64,000 bases of DNA from the IMG/VR virus record IMGVR_UViG_3300029787_000003, positions 65,236 to 129,235 of that record, one strand, 5' to 3'. The notes under the pieces are model-generated. The model did no database searches, was not told where the DNA came from, and saw only the letters and a list, made by a program, of their open reading frames with translations. Shown in pieces: positions 20,925 through 26,657 of the stretch; within the stretch, counting starts at the first letter, position 1, and every line of letters starts with the position of its first letter. The DNA is from a virus. The translations under genes and the position numbers were made by a program.

Positions 20925-20972
20925 CAAACTGGCACACCACCTCTTGCAAAAGAGGGCGGCCTAGATTATATT
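20916..20972 (+). promoter_or_regulatory. Dyad-type promoter (site 8)
   Basis: GCCTACT-N4-AACTGGC at 20916-20933 covers the preceding stop codon; -10 TATATT at 20967 (offset 51). A CCTCTT/AAGAGG hairpin lies between. It leaves a leader of about 105 bases before the gene at 21083, with ACGGT/ACCGT and GGAT/ATCC hairpins possible. Confidence 0.55.
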
Positions 20973-21082
20973 AGAAATGTGGCAGGATCTATCGTAGTTA
21001 TGACACGGTTGGATTTATCCGTAAAAGATACCGTTAGGATCATAGAACGTAAGACCACACGCAAACCACACCACAAAAACAC

Positions 21083-21214
21083 ATGGAATACGAAGACCTC
21101 TTGTTGCAAGAATTGATGGAAACACCTGGTGAACTCTACGACCTGCCAGAAATGAAGCAGGATGACAAGTTCGATGTTGAATCGTATATTGAGAAATCCG
21201 ATTTTACGTGGTGA
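21083..21214 (+). CDS. Hypothetical acidic protein, 43 aa
   Basis: MEYEDLLLQELMETPGELYD, then a short acidic tail ending SDFTW. Helical. Preceded by CACAAAAACAC as in the conserved leader pattern but without GGAG. Small size limits certainty. Confidence 0.55.
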   Translation: MEYEDLLLQELMETPGELYDLPEMKQDDKFDVESYIEKSDFTW

Positions 21215-21231
21215 TCAAATAATATTAAACA

Positions 21232-21369
21232 ATGAAATCACAAGTAACCCTAAAAAACACCAAAGCAGAAATCTTTCAAGCCTTTTTACAAAATAGAGAC
21301 GCATTGGAGGAGAGGAACTGTTTAGTTATCCTTAGTATAGTTCTTTTTTGTTTCGTTTGTCTCACGTAG
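21232..21369 (+). CDS. Small protein with C-terminal membrane segment, 45 aa
   Basis: MKSQVTLKNTKAEIFQAFLQ, a charged linker with EERN, then a hydrophobic CLVILSIVLFCFVCLT end. The start TLKNTKAEIFQA is a pattern I recognise from cyanomyovirus small proteins. Probably a tail-anchored membrane protein. Confidence 0.65.
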   Translation: MKSQVTLKNTKAEIFQAFLQNRDALEERNCLVILSIVLFCFVCLT

Positions 21370-21371
21370 TA

Positions 21372-21426
21372 GACAGTTATTAAAGTGGCCTATCTGTACA
21401 CACAGAGGGTCATTTTTTGTTATAAT
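21372..21426 (+). promoter_or_regulatory. Dyad-type promoter (site 9)
   Basis: GACAGTT-N4-AAGTGGC starts two bases after the preceding stop; -10 TATAAT at 21421 (offset 49). A weak CTGT/ACAG hairpin with a T run lies between and may terminate the upstream transcript. Confidence 0.65.
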
Positions 21427-21454
21427 GAGTATGTACACAAAAACACATTAGTAA

Positions 21455-21619
21455 ATGAGTTACACAAGAAACGAACGAGCTCTGTTAAATCTACAGAACG
21501 ATATCAACAAATTATTTGATTATGTTGGTGAAGAAAACGACCAAATTCCATTCACCTCGTTAAGAACATTTGAAAAGGCTTGTGTTGCATTCGTTAACGC
21601 TATTGAGGTTGAGTCATGA
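21455..21619 (+). CDS. Hypothetical protein, 54 aa
   Basis: MSYTRNERALLNLQNDINKL, then FDYVGEENDQIPFTSLRTFEKACVAFVNAIEV: two helices. Starts 28 bases after the -10 of promoter 9 and is ATGA-coupled to the next gene. Not recognised. Confidence 0.65.
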   Translation: MSYTRNERALLNLQNDINKLFDYVGEENDQIPFTSLRTFEKACVAFVNAIEVES

Positions 21620-21882
21620 TAGGTACCGCACCAACAATGAGAATGTATGAGTCAATACACCTTGGCCATACATTTTGGATAGACGATGACGGCCTGTTCA
21701 TGAGTTGCCCAACTTTCAAGGATGGATCCGTGGATATGGAAAATGCGGTGAGCGTGTACGACTGGGAGAACTGGGAAGAGGCCCACCCACATTTACCACA
21801 CTTAATGCACGTGAACCAGATTTGTATACTAAAGAGAGACTCAGATAAGATAGACTATTATTCAAAATTATTCGCACAATAG
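21616..21882 (+). CDS. Hypothetical protein, 88 aa
   Basis: HLGHTFWIDDDGLFMSCPTF, then MENAVSVYDWENWEEAHPHL and ICILKRDSDKIDYYSKLF. A strand-rich N-terminus suggests a small beta domain. It uses more GC-ending codons than genes before 19 kb. Coupled to the 54-aa gene. Confidence 0.65.
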   Translation: MIGTAPTMRMYESIHLGHTFWIDDDGLFMSCPTFKDGSVDMENAVSVYDWENWEEAHPHLPHLMHVNQICILKRDSDKIDYYSKLFAQ

Positions 21883-21884
21883 TG

Positions 21885-21940
21885 GCCAGTAATTAAACTG
21901 TCCACCATCACCCCACTATCACCTGATCCTAGGTTATAGT
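21885..21940 (+). promoter_or_regulatory. Dyad-type promoter (site 10)
   Basis: GCCAGTA-N4-AACTGTC begins two bases after the preceding stop; the -10 TATAGT is at 21935 (offset 50), followed by AAGTACATACAACAAAAGGA. One of the closest matches to the downstream consensus, with a one-base -10 variation. Confidence 0.65.
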
Positions 21941-21967
21941 AAGTACATACAACAAAAGGAGCAAATT

Positions 21968-22192
21968 ATGCAACTCACCCCAATTGCGTCAAACATGACA
22001 CAAGTTGATCTCAACGGTTTTCAAGTTTTATTTTCATATAGAACCCCTGTTGCCTGTATATCTGATGATAACCAATATTATAGAACAGAAAAGTTTTGGT
22101 CAGTTACCACCAGTAGACACATTAACAAATGGTTAGATGGTGAAGTAGCAGCAGAGCAACCCCAAACATATTTCGACAATTTGGCCAATTAA
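21968..22192 (+). CDS. Conserved small phage protein, 74 aa
   Basis: MQLTPIASNMTQVDLNGFQV, then LFSYRTPVACI, TEKFWSVTTSRHINKWL. I recognise this from cyanomyoviruses (IASNMTQVEL, LFSYKTPVA, RTEKxWSxTTxRHIxKWL). A small beta-rich protein of unknown function. AAAGGAG precedes the ATG. Single gene between promoters 10 and 11. Confidence 0.8.
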   Translation: MQLTPIASNMTQVDLNGFQVLFSYRTPVACISDDNQYYRTEKFWSVTTSRHINKWLDGEVAAEQPQTYFDNLAN

Positions 22193-22239
22193 CAGGCTGT
22201 CCACTATAGCCCCATTCGTGATGCGTTTGGGGTTATAAT
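22184..22239 (+). promoter_or_regulatory. Dyad-type promoter (site 11)
   Basis: GCCAATT-N4-GGCTGTC overlaps the preceding stop; -10 TATAAT at 22234 (offset 50), followed by AAGTATGTACACAAATGAAGG. A CCCCA/TGGGG hairpin lies between. Confidence 0.65.
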
Positions 22240-22265
22240 AAGTATGTACACAAATGAAGGACTCT

Positions 22266-22400
22266 ATGACCTACACTACCGACCAATTCAACAAAGACGT
22301 TTCAGAGTTGAGAAGATTGATAAAAATGTGCGACGATTTACAGAAGAAGCAAGATAAAAACACAACTTACTTAATAAACCAATTCAACGGAGGTAAGTAA
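22266..22400 (+). CDS. Hypothetical coiled-coil protein, 44 aa
   Basis: MTYTTDQFNKDVSELRRLIK, then MCDDLQKKQDKNTTYLINQF: one long charged helix. Followed three bases later by the KxDG protein gene, for which its tail GGAGG (22389-22393) serves as the ribosome-binding site. Confidence 0.6.
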   Translation: MTYTTDQFNKDVSELRRLIKMCDDLQKKQDKNTTYLINQFNGGK

Positions 22401-22403
22401 TCA

Positions 22404-23336
22404 ATGAAAAATATACACTTAGAACACCCCGAAGACACAATTTTAACAGGAGATCTATCCGTATTAGATGCGTTAGAGTTAGAGCAGGAAATATCCGTCA
22501 AGTATGACGGAGCTCCCGCTATCGTATGGGGAAAGAACCCAGCCACAGGCCGTCAGTTCGTAGGCACGAAATCCGTATTTAATAAAGTTAAAATCAAGAT
22601 TTGTGAAAGCCCAGCTGATGTAATGACTCATTACGAGGGCCACCCTGTTCAAGATATTTTACTTGAGTGTTTGAAATACTTACCAGACACAGAAAATATC
22701 TATCAAGGTGATTTTATCGGCTTCGGTGGTGAAACAGAATATCAGCCAAATACTTTGGTTTATGATTTTGATGATGAAGTAAAAGAACAAATAATAGTAG
22801 CTCCACATACACAGTACACCACAACAACAACTTTAAAAGATGCAGAAGCAAAACCAATTAAGTCTAATCTTGACGGCACTTTTGACTGTTTATTCATTAA
22901 GCCTAACGCAGGTACTAGTATAGGCCAATACAATAGATACGGATCTAAGTTTGATTTTAAAAACTATCTTAAGTTCGTTAAACAGATGGCCAGCATGGTT
23001 ACGTTTTTAACTGCAACAGATGCAAAAGCCATGAAAACTGAATTAAATAGGTATATCAGAAATGGCCATTATATTCACCCCGAAGATTTCGGTAATGAGT
23101 TATTAATTTCGTTGTGGGTGAGTGTTAAAAACTTAAAGATGATGGCTTTGAGCCAGTGCCGTCATAGGTGGGGCCCTGATGCGTACTTGATGGATGAGGG
23201 AGGAAACCCAGAGCTTATTGATGCTGAGGGCTACGTAATTCATAATAAAATAGGATCATACAAATTAATCGACAGAGAATGGTTTAGCCATGCAAACTTT
23301 AACAACACCAGATGGGCCAATGCGAAAACTAACTGA
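22404..23336 (+). CDS. Conserved phage protein with KxDG motif (DUF6267-like)
   Basis: A 310-residue protein with SVKYDGAPAIVWG at about residues 31-43. KYDG is the active-site motif I (KxDG) of the covalent nucleotidyltransferase superfamily of ligases and capping enzymes. YQGDFIGFGGE (about 99) and DGTFDCLFIKPNAG (about 157) could be motifs III and IV/V. That would make it a ligase-like adenylyltransferase; phage proteins of this appearance are often left as DUF6267. A stand-alone catalytic domain without a clear C-terminal OB fold. Activity is inference. Confidence 0.65.
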   Translation: MKNIHLEHPEDTILTGDLSVLDALELEQEISVKYDGAPAIVWGKNPATGRQFVGTKSVFNKVKIKICESPADVMTHYEGHPVQDILLECLKYLPDTENIYQGDFIGFGGETEYQPNTLVYDFDDEVKEQIIVAPHTQYTTTTTLKDAEAKPIKSNLDGTFDCLFIKPNAGTSIGQYNRYGSKFDFKNYLKFVKQMASMVTFLTATDAKAMKTELNRYIRNGHYIHPEDFGNELLISLWVSVKNLKMMALSQCRHRWGPDAYLMDEGGNPELIDAEGYVIHNKIGSYKLIDREWFSHANFNNTRWANAKTN

Positions 23337-23586
23337 CACGGAATTTAACTATCTTAAGGAGCTCTACGTTGACAGAATCGTAGAGGGCATGATGACAAAA
23401 GACTTAGTTCGTTATGTTATGGAACGCGAGCAAGAGTGGATCGACTCTTTAACCTATACTGAGGCTATGGATGAGTTGGAAAGTTATTTTGACGAAATGT
23501 TCACGGATACTGTAGAGGAAGCCCTAGCCGATGTCAAGGAATTTGGGCCAGATTACAAACCGTCCACTGAAGACACACGTTTCTAG
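23320..23586 (+). CDS. Conserved small phage protein, 88 aa
   Basis: MRKLTDTEFNYLKELYVDRIVEGM, then VRYVMEREQEWIDSL and DELESYFDEMFTDTV. All-helical, acidic. An upstream in-frame ATG at 23290 exists; 23320 gives a start like that of the 15690-15980 protein (MKQLTQQQ, LITQYIEIVVDSM), with which it appears paralogous. The gene overlaps the KxDG protein gene by 17 bases and contains dyad 12 at its end. Confidence 0.65.
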   Translation: MRKLTDTEFNYLKELYVDRIVEGMMTKDLVRYVMEREQEWIDSLTYTEAMDELESYFDEMFTDTVEEALADVKEFGPDYKPSTEDTRF

Positions 23587-23601
23587 CCAATGCGTTATAA
23601 T
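23547..23601 (+). promoter_or_regulatory. Dyad-type promoter (site 12)
   Basis: GCCAGAT-N4-AACCGTC, a weaker dyad inside the upstream coding end; -10 TATAAT at 23596 (offset 49), followed by AAGTACATACACAAAAGGAT. Confidence 0.6.
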
Positions 23602-23627
23602 AAGTACATACACAAAAGGATTTCTTT

Positions 23628-24044
23628 ATGACTTCATTAGACACAACACTAGGCACTTCAGAGTTAACCGAAGAGTTAATTAAAGAGTACATAGAGGATG
23701 AGGGCTATGAGAGAGAAGATATGGAGGAATTCATCAAGGAGCACGGTGACAGGGCTTTCCAGTTAGATTATCAGGACTATTTGGCCGCAATTGATGATAT
23801 GGGCTCTGAAGTAGTCGAAGCATTTATTGAGGAGTTTTCAATCAATGACGTAAGTAGCTGCCGTGATGCGTACATGGGCTGTTACAGATCAGGTGCAGAA
23901 TTTGCAGAGCAAATGGCCTCCGACTGTGGCGAAGTGATGAACCCGATGGCCAGCTGGATAGAGATCGACTGGGAGAAGAGCTGGGAAAATTTATCCTACG
24001 ACTATTGCGAATACGACGGACACATATTCAGCCAGTATTATTAG
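23628..24044 (+). CDS. ArdA-like antirestriction protein
   Basis: A 138-residue, very acidic protein. The block EEFSINDVSSCRDAYMGCYRSGAEFAEQMASDCGE (about residues 65-100), then SWIEIDWEKSWENLSYDYCEYDGHIF to the C-terminus, follows the pattern of the ArdA family (F-x-x-AYxGxYxSxxEFAExxA, then YIDWExxxxxL and a final G-x-x-F). ArdA proteins mimic B-form DNA and block type I restriction enzymes. It is the only gene between dyad promoters 12 and 13, so it is probably regulated individually. Typical ArdA proteins are about 165 aa, so the N-terminal domain may be reduced. Confidence 0.75.
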   Translation: MTSLDTTLGTSELTEELIKEYIEDEGYEREDMEEFIKEHGDRAFQLDYQDYLAAIDDMGSEVVEAFIEEFSINDVSSCRDAYMGCYRSGAEFAEQMASDCGEVMNPMASWIEIDWEKSWENLSYDYCEYDGHIFSQYY

Positions 24045-24087
24045 TGGCACACGGGCCCTTTCATTAGGGCCCATTATCCCTTATAAT
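24031..24087 (+). promoter_or_regulatory. Dyad-type promoter (site 13)
   Basis: GCCAGTA-N4-TAGTGGC overlaps the end of the ArdA-like gene; -10 TATAAT at 24082 (offset 51). A strong GGGCCCT/AGGGCCC hairpin (24053-24072) lies between and has no T run. Confidence 0.65.
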
Positions 24088-24118
24088 AAGAATAACAAAC
24101 AAACAAAGTTTTAAAACT

Positions 24119-24403
24119 ATGTACGATCCAAACGACCTAAAGGAATTAACTTCAGACATTATGTACACAGAAAGAGTGATCCGCAAGCCAAACAAAGTCG
24201 TAAGATATTATTTTGAAAATGGATATGGAGCCAGCGTAGCATGCCATGAGGGATCATATGGTGGCCCAGATGGACTGTATGAAATGGCCCTGTTGAAAGG
24301 AGATAATTTACATTATGACGAAAGCGGGATTTGGGCTGATGTAATAGGCTATCTCACATTTGCGGAAGTTTGGGCATATATGAAGGAGATTGCAGAGTAT
24401 TAG
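24119..24403 (+). CDS. Conserved hypothetical protein, 94 aa
   Basis: MYDPNDLKELTSDIMYTERVI, then VVRYYFENGYGASVACHEGSYG and YLTFAEVWAYMKEIAEY. The middle, with YYFENGYGASVACHEGSYGG, suggests a small beta sheet as in several phage and plasmid hypothetical proteins. Its Gly-Pro pair uses GGC. Single gene between promoters 13 and 14. Confidence 0.65.
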   Translation: MYDPNDLKELTSDIMYTERVIRKPNKVVRYYFENGYGASVACHEGSYGGPDGLYEMALLKGDNLHYDESGIWADVIGYLTFAEVWAYMKEIAEY

Positions 24404-24461
24404 GCCACTTCACAAAGTGGCACTCAACTGCTTGCAAAGTGACCCCTTTTGTGTGTATAAT
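24404..24461 (+). promoter_or_regulatory. Dyad-type promoter (site 14), perfect half-sites
   Basis: GCCACTT-N4-AAGTGGC starts one base after the preceding stop and is a perfect 7-bp dyad. The -10 TATAAT is at 24456 (offset 52). Confidence 0.7.
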
Positions 24462-24496
24462 AGTAGTATACAAAGTTCAAAACAGATTTAAAAATT

Positions 24497-24673
24497 ATGT
24501 TCACTATTCAAAAATTCATCGAAGTTCCAAATACAAATATTAAGGAACCTGTCACAGGTTTTGCTGATGACCTATGCTACGACATGGCACAGCAATTTGG
24601 TCATGCTCAAATCGTTTGGTATGCTCTAAACGGAAACCGCGTTGTTGACGGAGAGTATACAGACAAAGACTAA
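24497..24673 (+). CDS. Hypothetical protein, 58 aa
   Basis: MFTIQKFIEVPNTNIKEPVT, then FADDLCYDMAQQFGHAQIVWYALNGNRVV. A strand-helix-strand layout. Single gene between promoters 14 and 15; its 3' end overlaps dyad 15. Not recognised. Confidence 0.65.
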   Translation: MFTIQKFIEVPNTNIKEPVTGFADDLCYDMAQQFGHAQIVWYALNGNRVVDGEYTDKD

Positions 24674-24718
24674 ACTGTCACACGGGCCCTTCCATTAGGG
24701 CCCATTATCCATTATAAT
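24662..24718 (+). promoter_or_regulatory. Dyad-type promoter (site 15)
   Basis: GACAAAG-N4-AACTGTC (left half weak) at 24662-24679; -10 TATAAT at 24713 (offset 51), followed by AAGTACATACACAAAAGGAG, the best match to the downstream consensus. Confidence 0.65.
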
Positions 24719-24746
24719 AAGTACATACACAAAAGGAGTTTCACAC

Positions 24747-24989
24747 ATGATCCAAACAAAGACAGAAAGATTAATAAACAGAATCAAAGAAAAAGAGTCA
24801 TTCAATGACGTGGCTTATGTTTGCGAAGATTTCGAAACATTTATTGAAGAAGTGGCTGAGTGGGGAGTAGACCACGCAGCAGGAGTTGACTTTGACGACC
24901 CAGAGCTAAACCTTGAGCAGTTAGACGCATATTTTGCATCTTTCGGCTGCACACCTTCAAACCCTCATCCAGCTGGGAGGTACGCATAA
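24747..24989 (+). CDS. Hypothetical acidic protein, 80 aa
   Basis: MIQTKTERLINRIKEKESFN, an acidic helix (CEDFETFIEEVAEWGVDHA), then LEQLDAYFASFGCTPSN. Preceded by AAAAGGAG. One base of its stop overlaps the next start. Not recognised. Confidence 0.65.
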   Translation: MIQTKTERLINRIKEKESFNDVAYVCEDFETFIEEVAEWGVDHAAGVDFDDPELNLEQLDAYFASFGCTPSNPHPAGRYA

Positions 24990-25138
24990 TGAGCCACCCA
25001 GTAAACGACTCAATTTTAGAAACCCTCTTTGAAGAGGCCCTCGCAGAAATCGGAATTGCTGAGGATTCCCCATTCTTTGCAGATGCTGAGAAAATAGCAG
25101 GGGAAATGGCCATGAACAAATTCTTAGAGATGGGCTAA
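24989..25138 (+). CDS. Hypothetical acidic protein, 49 aa
   Basis: MSHPVNDSILETLFEEALAE, then DSPFFADAEKIAGEMAMNKFLEMG: two acidic helices. TAATG coupling with the upstream gene, whose tail supplies GGGAGG as the ribosome-binding site. The frame tiles well, so it is probably real despite its size. Confidence 0.6.
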   Translation: MSHPVNDSILETLFEEALAEIGIAEDSPFFADAEKIAGEMAMNKFLEMG

Positions 25139-25158
25139 GAAAAGTCAAGCGGGTGAGT

Positions 25159-25213
25159 GCCACTTAATGAACTGGCCCTATACTCACCACGCTGCCATAA
25201 AATCCGTTATAAT
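25159..25213 (+). promoter_or_regulatory. Dyad-type promoter (site 16)
   Basis: GCCACTT-N4-AACTGGC at 25159-25176; -10 TATAAT at 25208 (offset 49), followed by AATAGTATAAACAAAAGGAG. Confidence 0.7.
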
Positions 25214-25241
25214 AATAGTATAAACAAAAGGAGATCCACTC

Positions 25242-25508
25242 ATGGTTCAAACAACATTCAATCTTTCAGACATAGGCACAGATACTTACAACGGATGGAA
25301 GAACTGGACTACATGGAACGTCGCCCTATGGATTAACAATGACATGGGTTTCTATGGTGTAGCACAACAGGTGGAAACATTCGGAGAGTTTTTACTTTGG
25401 ATCTTACCAGAGGACGGAACAGGCGATTTCAAAACACCTGATGGAGCAATCTGGCAGGAAGCAGATTTAACAGAAATGACAGAATTAATACAGGAGATCA
25501 AAGCATGA
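25242..25508 (+). CDS. DUF7249-like conserved protein, 88 aa
   Basis: The block YNGWKNWTTWNVALWINNDMGFYG (about residues 12-35) is a signature I recognise from phage and plasmid proteins (YNGWxNxxTWNVALWIxND). The family function is unknown; in plasmids related proteins often sit near antirestriction genes, which fits the ArdA-like gene 1.2 kb away. ATGA-coupled to a 25-aa frame. Confidence 0.75.
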   Translation: MVQTTFNLSDIGTDTYNGWKNWTTWNVALWINNDMGFYGVAQQVETFGEFLLWILPEDGTGDFKTPDGAIWQEADLTEMTELIQEIKA

Positions 25509-25582
25509 AACCATTAGACCCCAAAGTCTACGAAGCCCTGCTTAAAGCAGAAAAACTAAAACGTCACCTAAAGGAGCATTAA
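25505..25582 (+). CDS. Possible 25-aa basic micropeptide
   Basis: MKPLDPKVYEALLKAEKLKR then HLKEH: a single amphipathic helix. ATGA overlap with the DUF7249-like gene and AAGGAG at its end for the next gene support translation, but it may only couple translation. Confidence 0.4.
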   Translation: MKPLDPKVYEALLKAEKLKRHLKEH

Positions 25583-25584
25583 AC

Positions 25585-25731
25585 ATGACAGGAATTGAAC
25601 TTTTCATATTGATTGGCGGCTGCTATGCATTATACACTGTAGGAGTGGCCATTGCAACCGAAATTGATTATAGATGTGCCAATAAAACAACTGGCCCTAA
25701 ACCAACTATTATAGTGAAAAAACCATTATAA
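25585..25731 (+). CDS. Small membrane protein, 48 aa
   Basis: MTGIELFILIGGCYALYTVG then VAIATEI: one membrane span, then a polar tail. AAGGAG lies 8 bases upstream. Its stop codon is part of the -10 element of promoter 17, and its Gly-Pro pair uses GGC. Confidence 0.6.
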   Translation: MTGIELFILIGGCYALYTVGVAIATEIDYRCANKTTGPKPTIIVKKPL

Positions 25732-25732
25732 T
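25678..25732 (+). promoter_or_regulatory. Dyad-type promoter (site 17)
   Basis: GCCAATA-N4-AACTGGC inside the small membrane protein gene; -10 TATAAT at 25727 (offset 49), followed by AAGTATATACAAAACAAGG. Confidence 0.65.
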
Positions 25733-25761
25733 AAGTATATACAAAACAAGGATTAAAATCA

Positions 25762-26508
25762 ATGTTCAAAACAGACGGATCAGTTCACAACTCAGGCATT
25801 AAGAACGAACTAAACACAATCGACTTTCTAAATGAGACTGGCCTATTCGCTGAAGAGGTTAAGCACTTCGGAGGAACAAAGAGCAAAGCAGACGCAAAAG
25901 CAGGGGACGTTAATATTTCAATCAAGCATAAGAAGGGACTAAAGAATGGCTCCTTTGACTGGGTGAACACATCAAAGATTGATGGCCTAGTAGATACAAA
26001 GGAGTTCGAAGACTTTATATTATTAACTAAGTTATACAGAGACACAGACCAAGCCGAGAAGCAGGTTGAAAACTTTCGCCAGTACTTCGCCAGCCACTGT
26101 TCAAACCAGTTGAACGCAATCAGCTCTGATGCACTCACCACATGGCTCAAGCAGGTCATGTTAGAAGAGAATCATGGCATGGTTATGGTTATTAATGATT
26201 CAGAGGCCAATAATATACACATGGTCAAAGAAGAGAATCTATTAACAGTTCAGTTACTGAAGCAGGGCTGGAAGGCCGAATTCAAGAGAGATTGGAAAGG
26301 GCAGAGCAGCCGTAAGGTTATATTAACCAACGGAACAGAGACAAAGGACACAGGCCTTAGACTTAGACTAACAAGCAACAACGGAATTAAAGCATTTTTA
26401 GGCCTAAGCAAAGCCAATAAGAACTCACAGGTAGTTTTGAAATTACAACAGGATAACATCGCTGAACTACTCAACACAGCAACAGACACAGCTACTATGC
26501 CTTATTAG
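25762..26508 (+). CDS. Possible PD-(D/E)XK nuclease-fold protein
   Basis: A 248-residue protein. GIKNELNTIDFLNE (about residues 12-25) supplies a Glu-containing helix, and GGTKSKADAKAGDVNISIKHKKG (about 37-59) looks like the D-x-(n)-(D/E/S)-x-K core of restriction-endonuclease-like folds, with Asp49 and Lys55. The rest is polar with no recognised domain. Alone between promoter 17 and the end of the dyad-promoter region. A phage-encoded nuclease could degrade host or competitor DNA; activity is not established. Confidence 0.6.
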   Translation: MFKTDGSVHNSGIKNELNTIDFLNETGLFAEEVKHFGGTKSKADAKAGDVNISIKHKKGLKNGSFDWVNTSKIDGLVDTKEFEDFILLTKLYRDTDQAEKQVENFRQYFASHCSNQLNAISSDALTTWLKQVMLEENHGMVMVINDSEANNIHMVKEENLLTVQLLKQGWKAEFKRDWKGQSSRKVILTNGTETKDTGLRLRLTSNNGIKAFLGLSKANKNSQVVLKLQQDNIAELLNTATDTATMPY

Positions 26509-26657
26509 TGTCTCAGACATATTATATGCGGTTGATCCCCCGTATATAAAAACCGAAAGAGACCCTAACCTACAAAGTGTTACGGAAGCGAGATAAATGT
26601 TTCCTGTTATACAAAAATTTTTTCCCCTATATAAAAACATGTAAGGTCGTTTCATTA

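Larger units (their letters stand above)
24044..24722 (+). repeat. Duplicated promoter cassette
   Basis: 24044-24091 and 24675-24722 are nearly identical over about 47 bp, comprising the right half of the dyad, the GGGCCC hairpin with loop TTTCATT or TTCCATT, CCATTATCC, and TATAATAAG. They precede different genes, showing that the promoter unit moves or recombines independently of the coding regions. Confidence 0.75.

Noticed and set aside
24841-25163. Overlapping minus-strand ORFs opposite the 24747-25138 genes
   Set aside because: Ser/Leu-rich shadows of two tightly coupled plus-strand genes, without a promoter or ribosome-binding site.
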